Shown here: piece by piece, positions 25,832 through 33,917 of the stretch
How the letters are laid out: every line of letters starts with the position of its first letter
Numbering within the stretch: position 1 is the first letter of the stretch
Assembly: GCF_028368995.1 (NCBI RefSeq)
Contig: NZ_JAQNDL010000001.1
Span: 3,126,001-3,190,000, forward strand
DNA length: 64,000 nt
Direction: 5' to 3'
DNA from: Nannocystis bainbridge
Lineage (GTDB): Bacteria; Myxococcota_A; Polyangia; Nannocystales; Nannocystaceae
Program-made: the position numbers and the translations under genes
Notes under the pieces: model-generated
What the model was told of the DNA's origin: nothing
What the model saw: only the letters and a program-made list of their open reading frames with translations
Database searches by the model: none

Positions 25832-27084
25832 CCGATCGGCCGCAGCCGGCTCATCAGCGGCTCGACCTGCTTGCTCAGGCCCTGCTCCTTCGAGCGGCGC
25901 ACCAGGCTGCCGGCGGTGAACAGCGCGAAGCTGACGTAGTCGTACAGCAGCTCCTTGAGCTGGCGCTCGATGTTGGCCCCGGCGAACAGCGCCCTGGCGT
26001 TGTCGACCACTCGCTGGGCCTCGAACGCGCCCTTTTCGGCCGGGCCCGCGCGCGAGAACAGCTGCTCGTAGGTCGGGTCGACGAAGCTGGCCAGGTTGTT
26101 GCGCAGGATCGTGCCCTTGCCGCCCGAGTCGGCGTCCTGGTGGATCTGCTGCAGCACCGCGTTGGCGGTCTCGACCACCTCGAGCGGCCCGCCGCGCATG
26201 CGCGGCTTCTGCATCACCACGTGCTTCGACTGGATCAGCTGGAACAGCTGCTTGGTGGTCTGGAACTCGCCGAGGCCGAGCACGCGGCCGAGCTCGATCA
26301 CGCTGAGCACCCCGTCGATCGCCTCGTAGATCGCGCGGAACTCCTTGGGCGGCTCGGTGCGGCCCTCGGCGCGCTCGGGCACGTAGTCGCCGCTCGGCAC
26401 CCGCTGCCGGAAGTAGCGCATCTCGTCCATGCGCGTGACCCCGTCCATCAGCAGGTTGTTGAGGTTGAGCGAGTGGTGGAACGGGATCGCCTCGTCGTCG
26501 AAGCCGTCGAGGAAGCAGAACATCCCGTCGCCGACCTGCATCGACGCCAGCACGATCTCTTCGGCCTGCTTGCCGAGGTAGTGATAGACCTGCGAATGGT
26601 TCGAGATCCCGAGCTCGACCGCCATGTCGCCGAAGCGCAGGGTCGACTCCTTCTGCTTGTCGAGCGTGTGGCGCAGCTGGAACTCGTCGATCGCGCCGAA
26701 GCGGTACATGATCTTGCCGAACCGCTCCTCGTCGACGTCGCTGGTGGCGCACACCGCGTTGCCGGAGTCGATGAAGATGCTGCGCACGTGCTCGCCGTCG
26801 CGGACCGTCAGCTCGCCGCGCCAGTTGGCCTGGGCGATCAGGGCGATGACGTCGCACATCGTCCCGGGGTGCGTGATCTCGCCGGCCAGGCGGACGATCG
26901 CGCCGTCTTCCTCGTCGCGCCGGCCGTCCTGGCCGGTGAAGCGCATGAACACCACGTGGTTCGGCGTCGGCATCAGCCGGTACGCGCCCACGCGGGCCCG
27001 CATCTGCGTGCCCGCGTGATCGCCGTGCGGCTGCGCCACGCCTCGCTCATCGATGAAGACCAGGTCGTCTTGCGGCTTGCGCAT
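25828..27084 (-). CDS. DUF4388 domain protein
   Basis: This 418-residue cytoplasmic protein has a DUF4388 (PATAN-like) domain at about residues 60-230: GAIVRLAGEITHPGTMCDVI, LTVRDGEHVRSIFIDSGNAV and FGKIMYRFGAIDE. The C-terminal half is alpha-helical and not recognised. DUF4388 proteins in myxobacteria and related groups are often linked to signalling or motility and are thought to be protein-interaction modules. It is the first gene of the unit that continues with the permease and rhodanese-like genes. The start at 27084 fits the beginning of coding-type codon use. Confidence 0.8.
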   Translation of the reverse strand: MRKPQDDLVFIDERGVAQPHGDHAGTQMRARVGAYRLMPTPNHVVFMRFTGQDGRRDEEDGAIVRLAGEITHPGTMCDVIALIAQANWRGELTVRDGEHVRSIFIDSGNAVCATSDVDEERFGKIMYRFGAIDEFQLRHTLDKQKESTLRFGDMAVELGISNHSQVYHYLGKQAEEIVLASMQVGDGMFCFLDGFDDEAIPFHHSLNLNNLLMDGVTRMDEMRYFRQRVPSGDYVPERAEGRTEPPKEFRAIYEAIDGVLSVIELGRVLGLGEFQTTKQLFQLIQSKHVVMQKPRMRGGPLEVVETANAVLQQIHQDADSGGKGTILRNNLASFVDPTYEQLFSRAGPAEKGAFEAQRVVDNARALFAGANIERQLKELLYDYVSFALFTAGSLVRRSKEQGLSKQVEPLMSRLRPIG

Positions 27085-27239
27085 GCGCTGCGCGGACCTG
27101 CGTCCGCGTTCTCCGCCAGTTTGGTATCACCCGCGCGATCTGCCCGCAAGCGGCCGCGCGACCTCGGGAGCGCGTTGCGACCGGCGCCGCCGCTCGTGGA
27201 GACAGCGTTCCACGCGCCCGCGCCCGCCTCGCGCACGCC

Positions 27240-27671
27240 TCACTCGAGGCGGAACGTGAACAGCACCGTGTCTTGCGGCTCCTCCGCCCCGCCCGCGGCC
27301 GCGTACAGCCGCATCGCCGGGGTGTTGCCGCGGTCGGTCGCCACCCACGCCACGCCGCACCCGAGCTCGCGGCCCAGCGCCAGCGTCGCCTGCAGCAGCG
27401 CCTGTCCGAGCCCCTGTCCGCGGTGCGACGAGGCCACGCCGACCTCGTTGATCCACAGCTCCGGGTCGGCCTTGTCGGGGTGGAGGTAATCGACCGCCGA
27501 GACCATGCCGACCACCACCCCGTCGGCGAGCGCGACCATCAGGTGGTGGTGCCGGTCGGCCAGGAACTCGCGCGCGCGCGCCGGCACGATCGGGTCGTCG
27601 AACACGTCGGCGGCGACCTGCCCCAGCAGCTCGGCCTCGTCCGCCGCGAGCGGCCTGATCTCGAGCGTCAT
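27240..27671 (-). CDS. GNAT N-acetyltransferase, AAC(3)-I-like
   Basis: This 143-residue single-domain GNAT enzyme would transfer acetyl from acetyl-CoA to an amine. It shows the CoA-binding loop VASSHRGQGLGQALL (about residues 80-95), ELWINEVGV and a late AMRLYAAAGG. Overall spacing resembles AAC(3)-I-type aminoglycoside acetyltransferases (HHHLMVALADGVVVGMVSAV, YLHPDK). Chromosomal relatives are common in soil bacteria, and most have no known resistance role, so the substrate is open. AAGGAG sits correctly before ATG 27671. It lies 21 bp after the FabH-like gene on the same strand, with a palindrome copy in between. Confidence 0.85.
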   Translation of the reverse strand: MTLEIRPLAADEAELLGQVAADVFDDPIVPARAREFLADRHHHLMVALADGVVVGMVSAVDYLHPDKADPELWINEVGVASSHRGQGLGQALLQATLALGRELGCGVAWVATDRGNTPAMRLYAAAGGAEEPQDTVLFTFRLE

Positions 27672-27682
27672 GGCTGCTCCTT

Positions 27683-27705
27683 GCGACATGTCCTAGAAGA
27701 CAGCC
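27683..27705. repeat. Palindrome copy overlapping the fabH-like stop codon
   Basis: GCGACATGTCCTAGAAGACAG spans the junction of the FabH-like and GNAT genes. Its TCCTAG segment contains the TAG stop of the FabH-like gene on the minus strand. Confidence 0.65.
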
Positions 27706-28703
27706 ACGGACCCGGCCCAGGTGAAGCCGGCGCCGAAGGCGGCCATCAGCACGCGCGAGCCGGGGCCGATCTTGCCGGCGCGCCACGACTCGCTGATGCC
27801 GATCGGGATGGTCGCGGCGGTGGTGTTGCCGTAGCGCTCGATGTTGTGGACGACCCGGTCCTCGGGGATCCCGAGCTTGGCGGCCACCATTTGGTTGATG
27901 CGCATGTTGGCCTGGTGCGGCACGAACATGTCGATGTCGGCCATCGTCAGGCCGGCCTTGCGGACCACCGAGTGGGCCACCTCGGGCATCTTCTCGGTGG
28001 CCCAGCGGAACACCTGCTTGCCGTTCATGCGCGGGTAATGGCGGCCCTCGGCGAACATCTCCTCGGTCAGCCGCGGCACGAACATGCTGGCCGGGGCCTC
28101 GACCCACAGCTCCTGGGCGCCGACGCCGTCGGCGTGGAGCTCGATGTTGTGGATGCCCTGGTCTTCGCGCGTGGCCTCGCCGACCACCACACAGCCAGCG
28201 CCGTCGCCGAACAGCACCGCGACGTCGCGGCCGCGCTCGTTGAACTCCATCCCGGTCGAGTGGACCTCGGCGCCGGCGACGAGCACGTTCTTGTAGACGC
28301 CGGCGCGGACCCACGCGTCGGCGACCGACAGGCTGTACAGGAAGCCCGAGCACTGGTTGCGCACGTCGAGCGCCGGCACGCCGGCGATCCCCAGCTTGTG
28401 AGCGAGGAAGCAGCCCGACCCGGGGAAGTTCACGTCCGGGCTGAGGGTCGCGAAGATCACCGCGTCGATGTCCTTCACCTCGCGGCCGGCCTGCTCGAGC
28501 GCCATCCTGGCCGCCGGCAGCGCCAGGTCGCTGGGGCCGATGCCCGAGCGCTCGATGTAGCGGCGCTCGCGGATCCCCGTGCGCTGGTGGATCCATTCGT
28601 CGCTGGTCGGCATCAACTTCGCCAGGTCGTCGTTCGTCACGACCCGCGTCGGCACGTAGTGGCCCGAACCCAGGATAGCGGCGCGCTTGGTCATCGCCGG
28701 CAT
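27693..28703 (-). CDS. 3-oxoacyl-ACP synthase III (FabH-like ketosynthase)
   Basis: This protein of about 336 residues joins acetyl- or another acyl-CoA to malonyl-ACP, starting fatty acid or related polyketide chains. The thiolase fold is complete, with catalytic Cys118 (VRNQCSGF), His263 (VPHQANMRIN) and Asn293 (YGNTTAA). No acyl carrier protein, fabD, fabG or fabF lies nearby, so this may be a second ketosynthase for special lipids rather than the housekeeping copy. The ATG at 28703 is preferred (MPAMTKR); the ATG at 28694 is possible. The frame stays open upstream through a tRNA gene, which is not coding. Confidence 0.9.
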   Translation of the reverse strand: MPAMTKRAAILGSGHYVPTRVVTNDDLAKLMPTSDEWIHQRTGIRERRYIERSGIGPSDLALPAARMALEQAGREVKDIDAVIFATLSPDVNFPGSGCFLAHKLGIAGVPALDVRNQCSGFLYSLSVADAWVRAGVYKNVLVAGAEVHSTGMEFNERGRDVAVLFGDGAGCVVVGEATREDQGIHNIELHADGVGAQELWVEAPASMFVPRLTEEMFAEGRHYPRMNGKQVFRWATEKMPEVAHSVVRKAGLTMADIDMFVPHQANMRINQMVAAKLGIPEDRVVHNIERYGNTTAATIPIGISESWRAGKIGPGSRVLMAAFGAGFTWAGSVAVF

Positions 28704-28920
28704 GGTGCCAGGCACGCCGCGACGTTCAAGCTGAAACCCCTTTCGCACCGCGCCTGCAGGCCGGGCGCAGGGTTTTTCGCAGGGGCAGCGCACGCGTCCG
28801 CGGACCGCGGCGCGCCCGTGGAGCGCGGCGCCACGCGATCCTGGCGGGCGCGACGGGAGGCCCGACCGCGGGACCCGGGGCGCGGACGCCAGGAGGCGCG
28901 ACGCCGGGCGGCGGACGAGG

Positions 28921-28965
28921 GACCAAAAGCCGAGACCGAGCAGGCGGTGTGCCGGCTCGGTCTCG
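28921..28965 (-). terminator. Rho-independent terminator of tRNA-Ala
   Basis: An 11-bp perfect stem, CGAGACCGAGC (28931-28941) pairing with GCTCGGTCTCG (28955-28965), is followed on the minus strand by CTTTTGG. It sits 29 bp downstream of the tRNA 3' end. Confidence 0.75.
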
Positions 28966-28993
28966 TGTGGTGCGGGTTTGGGTTCCCGCGGGG

Positions 28994-29066
28994 TGGAGGC
29001 GAGGGGGATCGAACCCCTGACCTTCGCGCTGCCAGCGCGACGCTCTCCCAGCTGAGCTACGCCCCC
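28994..29066 (-). tRNA. tRNA-Ala (anticodon GGC)
   Basis: A 73-nt cloverleaf reads on the minus strand. The acceptor stem is GGGGGCG with CGCCUCC, including the G3:U70 pair that identifies alanine tRNA. The D stem is GCUC/GAGC, the anticodon stem UCGCG/CGCGA with loop CUGGCAG (anticodon GGC), and the T stem AGGGG/CCCCU with loop UUCGAUC. CCA is not encoded. The discriminator base is A. Confidence 0.95.
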
Positions 29067-29086
29067 AGGTCGTTTGGTGGGCGGAG

Positions 29087-29116
29087 TGTCTAACAGCGAA
29101 GCCCCCGGCTCGTCAA
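29087..29116 (-). promoter_or_regulatory. Promoter of tRNA-Ala
   Basis: On the minus strand, TTGACG (29111-29116) and TAGACA (29087-29092) are separated by 18 bp and lie about 20 bp upstream of the mature tRNA 5' end. This is a good sigma-70-type match. Confidence 0.7.
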
Positions 29117-29326
29117 GCCCCTTCGCGTGAGCGCACTCCCATGGCGGCGGCACCGACAGGTTGCGACAGGCCCCTGGCAGAGAGTACACCGCTTCAATCC
29201 GCTCCCGGCGGACCTTTTTCCTCGCTCTTCTTCTCGCTTTCCCTGCCCTCCGCCGAGCCTCGGCCCGGGCACCTGGCAACACTCACGGGCCTACCGCCGG
29301 CCTCTCCGACCGGGCGAACCACCGCG

Positions 29327-30025
29327 ATGGATCTCAAGGAACTCTTCGAACAGGGCGGGCCCCTGATGTGGGCCATCTTGGTCGCCTCGATCGTGGGCGT
29401 CGGCATCTTCTTCGAGCGGCTGTGGTCGACCCAGCGGTCCAAGGTGCTGCCCCGGGCCTTCGTCGACCGCATCCGCGCCCTCGTCGCCAAGGGCAAGGTC
29501 AACGAGGCGCTGCTGCTGTGCGAGGAGAACGCCTCGTCGATCGCCCTCGTGATCGCCTCCGCGCTCCGCGCGTTCGAGCACAGCACCACCCGCGCCGACA
29601 TCAAGGAGGCCGTCGAGGAGGTGGGCGCCCGCGAGATCGCCCACATGGACCGCAACGTCGAGATCGTCGGCACCGTCGCCACCATCTCGCCGCTGCTCGG
29701 CCTCCTCGGCACCGTCGTCGGCATGATCCAGGTGTTCCGCAACTTCGTCGAGGCCTACGCCTCCGGCGCGGTCGGCCCTGACACCTTCGCCCAGGGCATC
29801 TGGCAGGCCCTCATCACCACCGCCTACGGCCTCACCGTGGCGATCCCGATGCTGCTCCTCTACCGCGTGCTGCTCGACCGCACCAACAAGCTGGTGCTCG
29901 AGATGGAGGAGGACGCGATGGCGATCGTCAACCTGCTCGAGGACGGTCGGCGCGCCGCCAAGGCCCGCCCTGCCGCCGCGCAGGTGGCCGAGCCCCGGCC
30001 CGCGCCCGCCGAGGTGACCCCGTGA
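29327..30025 (+). CDS. exbB: MotA/TolQ/ExbB proton channel family protein
   Basis: This 232-residue inner-membrane protein has an N-terminal helix (LMWAILVASIVGVGIFF), a cytoplasmic loop, and two C-terminal helices with the family motif VATISPLLGLLGTVVGMIQVF. With the ExbD/TolR-like product encoded by the next gene (4-bp overlap), it should form a proton-driven channel that energises outer-membrane transport or envelope integrity. TolQ versus ExbB cannot be separated by sequence alone. The C-terminal 20 residues are Pro/Ala-rich. The ATG at 29327 gives a normal length; the frame upstream is open but reads as low-complexity. Confidence 0.9.
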   Translation: MDLKELFEQGGPLMWAILVASIVGVGIFFERLWSTQRSKVLPRAFVDRIRALVAKGKVNEALLLCEENASSIALVIASALRAFEHSTTRADIKEAVEEVGAREIAHMDRNVEIVGTVATISPLLGLLGTVVGMIQVFRNFVEAYASGAVGPDTFAQGIWQALITTAYGLTVAIPMLLLYRVLLDRTNKLVLEMEEDAMAIVNLLEDGRRAAKARPAAAQVAEPRPAPAEVTP

Positions 30026-30438
30026 ACTTCCGCGGCAAGGCCGGTCGCAAGCGCCCCGGCAGCGGCGGCAACCTGGTCGACCTGACGCCGCTCATCGACG
30101 TCACCTTCCAGCTGCTCATCTTCTTCCTGCTGACCGCGACCTTCAACACCGACAGCGCCTTCAAGGTCAAGCTGCCCAAGGCCTCGAGCAACGAGCCCGC
30201 CAGCGAGGCCAAGGCCATGGTGGTCGAGATCAGCGAGGACGGCCGGTTCGAGGTCGACCGCGTCGTCGTCGACGACCGCGAGCTGCAGATGCGCCTGTGC
30301 AACGCCGCCAAGGACAACAAGGTGTCGACGGTCAACATCAAGGCCGACCAGAACACCCGCCACGAGAAGGTCGTGCAGGCGATGGACGTGGCCAAGCTGT
30401 GCGGCATCGAGAAGCTCGGCATCCTCCACCGCCACTGA
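30022..30438 (+). CDS. exbD: ExbD/TolR family biopolymer transport protein
   Basis: This 138-residue protein has one membrane helix (LIDVTFQLLIFFLLTATF) carrying the conserved Asp (PLIDV) that takes part in proton flow. A periplasmic domain follows, with KLPKA, DNKVSTVNIKADQNTRHEKV and VQAMDVAKLCGIEKLGI. The GTG start overlaps the exbB stop. Partner of the upstream channel protein. No TonB follows; a TonB-C-domain gene lies about 9 kb away. Confidence 0.92.
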   Translation: MNFRGKAGRKRPGSGGNLVDLTPLIDVTFQLLIFFLLTATFNTDSAFKVKLPKASSNEPASEAKAMVVEISEDGRFEVDRVVVDDRELQMRLCNAAKDNKVSTVNIKADQNTRHEKVVQAMDVAKLCGIEKLGILHRH

Positions 30439-30439
30439 G

Positions 30440-30590
30440 CCTTCGGGACATGTCCTCCGGGACATACTAACCCGACAGGCATGGCCCGGGATGTTTGACC
30501 CGACAGACATGTCCCTCGGGACAGCCTGAGCCTAACAGACATGTCCCTCGGGATAGCCTGAGCCCGACGGACCTGTCCTCGCGGCCATCT
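30440..30590. repeat. 32-bp tandem repeats made of palindromes
   Basis: Units beginning at 30499 and 30531 are 32 bp long and differ at three or so positions. Each contains ACAGACATGTCCCTCGGGA and ends GCCTGAG. A third partial unit begins at 30563, and degenerate copies lie at 30443-30490. The array sits directly after the exbD stop. The rest of the 337-bp gap to ftsB shows no gene. Confidence 0.85.
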
Positions 30591-30775
30591 CGCCTTCGGC
30601 GCAGCCCGCATGTCGGCCGCGCCCGCGGACGGCCCGCGCCATCGTCGCGTCCGCTCGACCTGCCCTGTGACGGCTGTCCGTCACTGCACGGGTGCGCAGC
30701 ATCGCGCGCTCGCGCGGGCGCTCTCGCCGATTTTTTGCCCCGATCGATCACCCCGGCCAAGGTCGGCCCGCTCCC

Positions 30776-31075
30776 ATGCAATGGGTCAACCGGATCTTGC
30801 TCGCCGCGCTGCTCGCGTTCGCGATCGCCTACCTGCCGCAGCACGTCGCCACCGGCGGCAGCGCCGAGGACCTCGCGCGCGTGGAGAAGGAGCACGCCTC
30901 GCTGCGCCGCGGCAACGAGCGGCTGCAGGGCGACATCGAGGCCCTGCGCGCCGAGATCGCCGCGCTCAAGCGCGACCCGGAAGAGGTCGCGCGGATCGCC
31001 CGCGAGGACCTCAACCTGATCCGGCCCGGTGAAGTGGTGTTCGAGATCCGCCGCGACGACAAGACCAAGCCATGA
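30776..31075 (+). CDS. ftsB: Septum formation initiator FtsB/DivIC-like
   Basis: This 99-residue protein has a single membrane helix (RILLAALLAFAIAYLP), then a coiled coil (about residues 38-70, heptad Leu/Ala pattern), then EEVARIAREDLNLIRPGEVVF, the FtsB signature. It would join the FtsQ-FtsL-FtsB division complex at the septum. ATG 30776 gives a standard length. The stop overlaps the next gene's ATG (ATGA), coupling it to a GGDEF protein, which is unusual. Confidence 0.88.
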   Translation: MQWVNRILLAALLAFAIAYLPQHVATGGSAEDLARVEKEHASLRRGNERLQGDIEALRAEIAALKRDPEEVARIAREDLNLIRPGEVVFEIRRDDKTKP

Positions 31076-33219
31076 CCACGCTCGCCCGCACCCTCCACGG
31101 CCTCCGCCTCCGCGCCCGCGAGCGCTGGAGCCTCCTCGTCCTGCTCGCCACCTGGCTGGTGCTGGCCGTGGGCGTCGCCACGCCGACCGCCTTCGACGAG
31201 GGCAGCCCGGCCCTGGCCGCCTCGCTGACGGTGTTCGCCGCCACCCTCGTGCGCGCGCTGGTCCGCGAGCTGCGGCCCAACGCCGCCACCTACTCGCAGA
31301 CCCACGAGCTCGAGCTCGGCCTGCTGATCATCACCGGCACCTACCTCCTGATCGCCGTCACCGGCGGCCTCGCCAGCCCGGCCCACCCGCTGGTCTACGC
31401 CCTCGCCTCGTTCCTGCTGCTGCTCCACCGCGCGCGCTGGATCGCCGGCGTGTGGCTGGCCTCGATCGCCCTGCTCGAGATCCTCGTCGGCTGGTCTTCG
31501 GGACATGCTCAAGGGGCCAGGATCGCCTTCCACCTCAGCTACATCGCCTTCTTCGCCGCCGGCAACCTGCTGATCCTCGGCGCGCTGGTCCGGCGCCTGC
31601 GGGGTGAGCACGCCCAGCGGCTCGCCGACGAGCTGTCGAACATCCGCCAGGAGGCCCGCGATTTCCGCCTGGTCGCCGCCGCGACCCCGCGCAAGAGCCG
31701 GGACGCCGAGGAGGCGCAGCTGACCCAGTCGGCCGTGCACGCGATCCACGAGCAGGTCGCGTTCAGCCTCGAGCTCATCCGCGGCGACCTCGAGCTGCAC
31801 ACCTGCGCGCTGGTGTGGATGTCCGAGGAGGAGCTCGTGCTCAAGCGGGCCGCCTCGGCCTCCAAGGCGCTGGTCGCCGCGCCCGAGCTGGCCAACCCGG
31901 GCGTGCTCGCGGGGCTGCTGCGCAACCCGAAGACGCTCGTCCTCAAGAACATGTCGGAGAAGCACCTGCCGCCGTACTACGGCGCCCCGGTCGCAGTCAC
32001 CGACCTGTGCGCCGTGCCGCTGGTCCGCGGCGAGCGGCTGCTCGGGATCCTGTGCGCCGACCGCATCGACGGCAAGCCGTTCACCAGCGCCGATCAGGAC
32101 AAGCTGACCTCCGCGGCGCAGCACGTGCTGCGCACCGTCGACCACGAGCGGGCCTTCATCACCGCCATGCGCAGCCGCTACGAGCACGAGCAGCTGTACC
32201 GCGCCAGCGAGCTGCTGAGCGGCGCGCTCGGGCTCGAGGCGCTGTACGGCAAGAGCTTCGAGGCGATCCGCGCCATCGCCCCCTACGACCTCGCCGCGAT
32301 CTCGACCTACGACGAGCACGCCGAGGCCCACCGCGTGCTCGCCGTCGACGTCCCCGGCGACCGCGACCCGACCCACGGCGGCAGCTGGCGCAGCATCGCC
32401 GAGTCGCTGCGCGACCGCGTGTTCGAGCACGGCTCCGGCCTGGTCGCCATGGCGACCAAGAACCGCCACTTCATGCCGGCCGCCGACGAGCGCGTCGAGC
32501 CCGACACCGTCGTGTTCGACGTCCACACCCGCCTGCGCCCGGCCCAGAGCGTGCTGGTCCTGCCGCTGCTCCACGGCGACAAGGTCCTCGGCACCCTCAC
32601 CCTCGCCGCCGTGCGCGAGCGGCAGTTCCCGCGGGCCACCCGCGAGATCCTCCGCGTCCTCTCGCACCAGCTCAGCGTCGGCCTGCAGAACGCGCGCATG
32701 TACCGGGCCATGGAGGAGCGCGCCACCACCGACGGCCTCACCGGCCTCACCAACCACCGCGCCTTCCAGGAGCGCCTGGCCCAGATCCACGCCCTGGCCG
32801 AACGGACAGGTCGCAACTTCTCCCTGATCCTCACCGACATCGACCACTTCAAGCGGGTCAACGACACCTACGGCCACCCGATCGGCGACGCCGTGCTGAA
32901 GCGCGTCGCCGCGGTGTTCGCCGGCCGCGCGCGCAAGGTCGACATCGTCGCCCGCTACGGCGGCGAGGAGTTCGTGCTGGTCCTGCCCGACACCGACGCC
33001 GAGGGCGCTGCCATCTTCGCCAACAAGCTGCGCGAGGAGGTCGCCGCCCAGACCATGACCAGCGACCAGGGCCCGTTCGCCGTCACGGTCTCCATGGGCG
33101 TCGCTCAGTACCCGATCGACGGCCACGCCACCGCCGAGCTCATCGAGCGCGCCGACCAGGCGCTCTACCACTGCAAGCACAACGGCCGGAACTGCGTCAC
33201 CCGGGCCGGCTCGCTGTGA
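31072..33219 (+). CDS. Membrane-bound GAF-GAF-GGDEF diguanylate cyclase
   Basis: This 715-residue protein makes cyclic di-GMP. About four to five membrane helices occupy residues 20-180, then a helical linker, two GAF-type sensor domains (about 215-365 and 385-540), and a GGDEF domain (about 545-710). The active site is RYGGEEF and intact. An RxxD inhibitory site (RKVD) precedes it at the right spacing, so product inhibition is expected. It is translationally coupled to ftsB, which may link cell division and c-di-GMP. A palindrome copy at 31497 (TCTTCGGGACATGCTC) is read as SSGHA in a loop between membrane helices. Confidence 0.9.
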   Translation: MTTLARTLHGLRLRARERWSLLVLLATWLVLAVGVATPTAFDEGSPALAASLTVFAATLVRALVRELRPNAATYSQTHELELGLLIITGTYLLIAVTGGLASPAHPLVYALASFLLLLHRARWIAGVWLASIALLEILVGWSSGHAQGARIAFHLSYIAFFAAGNLLILGALVRRLRGEHAQRLADELSNIRQEARDFRLVAAATPRKSRDAEEAQLTQSAVHAIHEQVAFSLELIRGDLELHTCALVWMSEEELVLKRAASASKALVAAPELANPGVLAGLLRNPKTLVLKNMSEKHLPPYYGAPVAVTDLCAVPLVRGERLLGILCADRIDGKPFTSADQDKLTSAAQHVLRTVDHERAFITAMRSRYEHEQLYRASELLSGALGLEALYGKSFEAIRAIAPYDLAAISTYDEHAEAHRVLAVDVPGDRDPTHGGSWRSIAESLRDRVFEHGSGLVAMATKNRHFMPAADERVEPDTVVFDVHTRLRPAQSVLVLPLLHGDKVLGTLTLAAVRERQFPRATREILRVLSHQLSVGLQNARMYRAMEERATTDGLTGLTNHRAFQERLAQIHALAERTGRNFSLILTDIDHFKRVNDTYGHPIGDAVLKRVAAVFAGRARKVDIVARYGGEEFVLVLPDTDAEGAAIFANKLREEVAAQTMTSDQGPFAVTVSMGVAQYPIDGHATAELIERADQALYHCKHNGRNCVTRAGSL

Positions 33220-33266
33220 GCGCCGGCGCGCCCGGCCATCCGCCACCGATCTGCCATACTGATCCC

Positions 33267-33683
33267 ATGCGATTCACCTGGCTCGTCCCCCTCCTCCTGG
33301 TGTTCGCCCCGGCCTGCACCGAGCAGCACAACTACAGCGAAGGCGAGATCTGCGTCGACGCCCCCGCGCTCGCCTCGTTCGCCGCCGGCGACGAGCTCGA
33401 GATCGTGGTCGTGCTCGACGACTGCATGGCCTGCCCCAAGGACTTCAACGCCAACTGCGAGGTCGACCGCCAGGGCAGCACGATCAACCTCCACGCCGGC
33501 GGCGTCTACACCCAGCGCAGCGGCCCCTGCGACACCTGCCTGACCCTTTCCATCGCCTGCGTCGTCGGCGGCCTCGAGCCCGGCAACTACACCATCCGCA
33601 GCGGCGACCAGAAGCTCGAGGTCAGTCTCCCGCAGGCCGACGCCCCCAGCCTCGACGCGACCTGCGACGCCGTGAAGTGGTGA
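33267..33683 (+). CDS. Small Cys-rich lipoprotein of unknown function
   Basis: This 138-residue protein starts at ATG 33267 with a lipoprotein signal (LLLVFAPAC). The mature part has eight or so Cys, including CMACPKDFNANC and CDTCLTLSIAC, and an all-beta look (EIVVVLDDC, NYTIRSGDQKLEVSL). I do not recognise a family. It follows the cyclase gene by 47 bp. Nearby, a copy of the palindrome with a TTCG loop (CCTGTCCTTCGGGCCAGG) lies at 33704, within the 234-bp gap to the convergent nuclease-type gene. Confidence 0.72.
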   Translation: MRFTWLVPLLLVFAPACTEQHNYSEGEICVDAPALASFAAGDELEIVVVLDDCMACPKDFNANCEVDRQGSTINLHAGGVYTQRSGPCDTCLTLSIACVVGGLEPGNYTIRSGDQKLEVSLPQADAPSLDATCDAVKW

Positions 33684-33917
33684 GCCGCGGCGCGACCGGT
33701 TCTCCTGTCCTTCGGGCCAGGTTATCTGAAGCGCGCGACTCGACGGGGCGAGACGAGACACCTGCTGGAGGTGACGAGTTCGCGCGGAGTGATGCTCGCG
33801 CGGGTCACGGGCGGGTTCCAGTTCCGCACGTCTCGATGCCGCGCGTGGAGCAGACCTGCGCGGGGCAGGCCCTGACGGGGAGCGTCTCGCGGATCCCTGG
33901 TCGGCGCGTCCCCAGCC

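Noticed and set aside
25832..26857. Upstream extension of the permease frame into the DUF4388 gene
   Set aside because: The extension is Arg/Pro-rich and out of frame with DUF4388. The GTG overlap at 25831 is the normal start.
28704..29282. Upstream extension of the FabH-like protein
   Set aside because: It would run through a clear tRNA-Ala gene and its terminator; the conserved domain begins at 28703.
30499..30590. Possible CRISPR array (32-bp near-identical units)
   Set aside because: The units are directly adjacent without unique spacers, contain the dispersed palindrome, and no cas genes are nearby.
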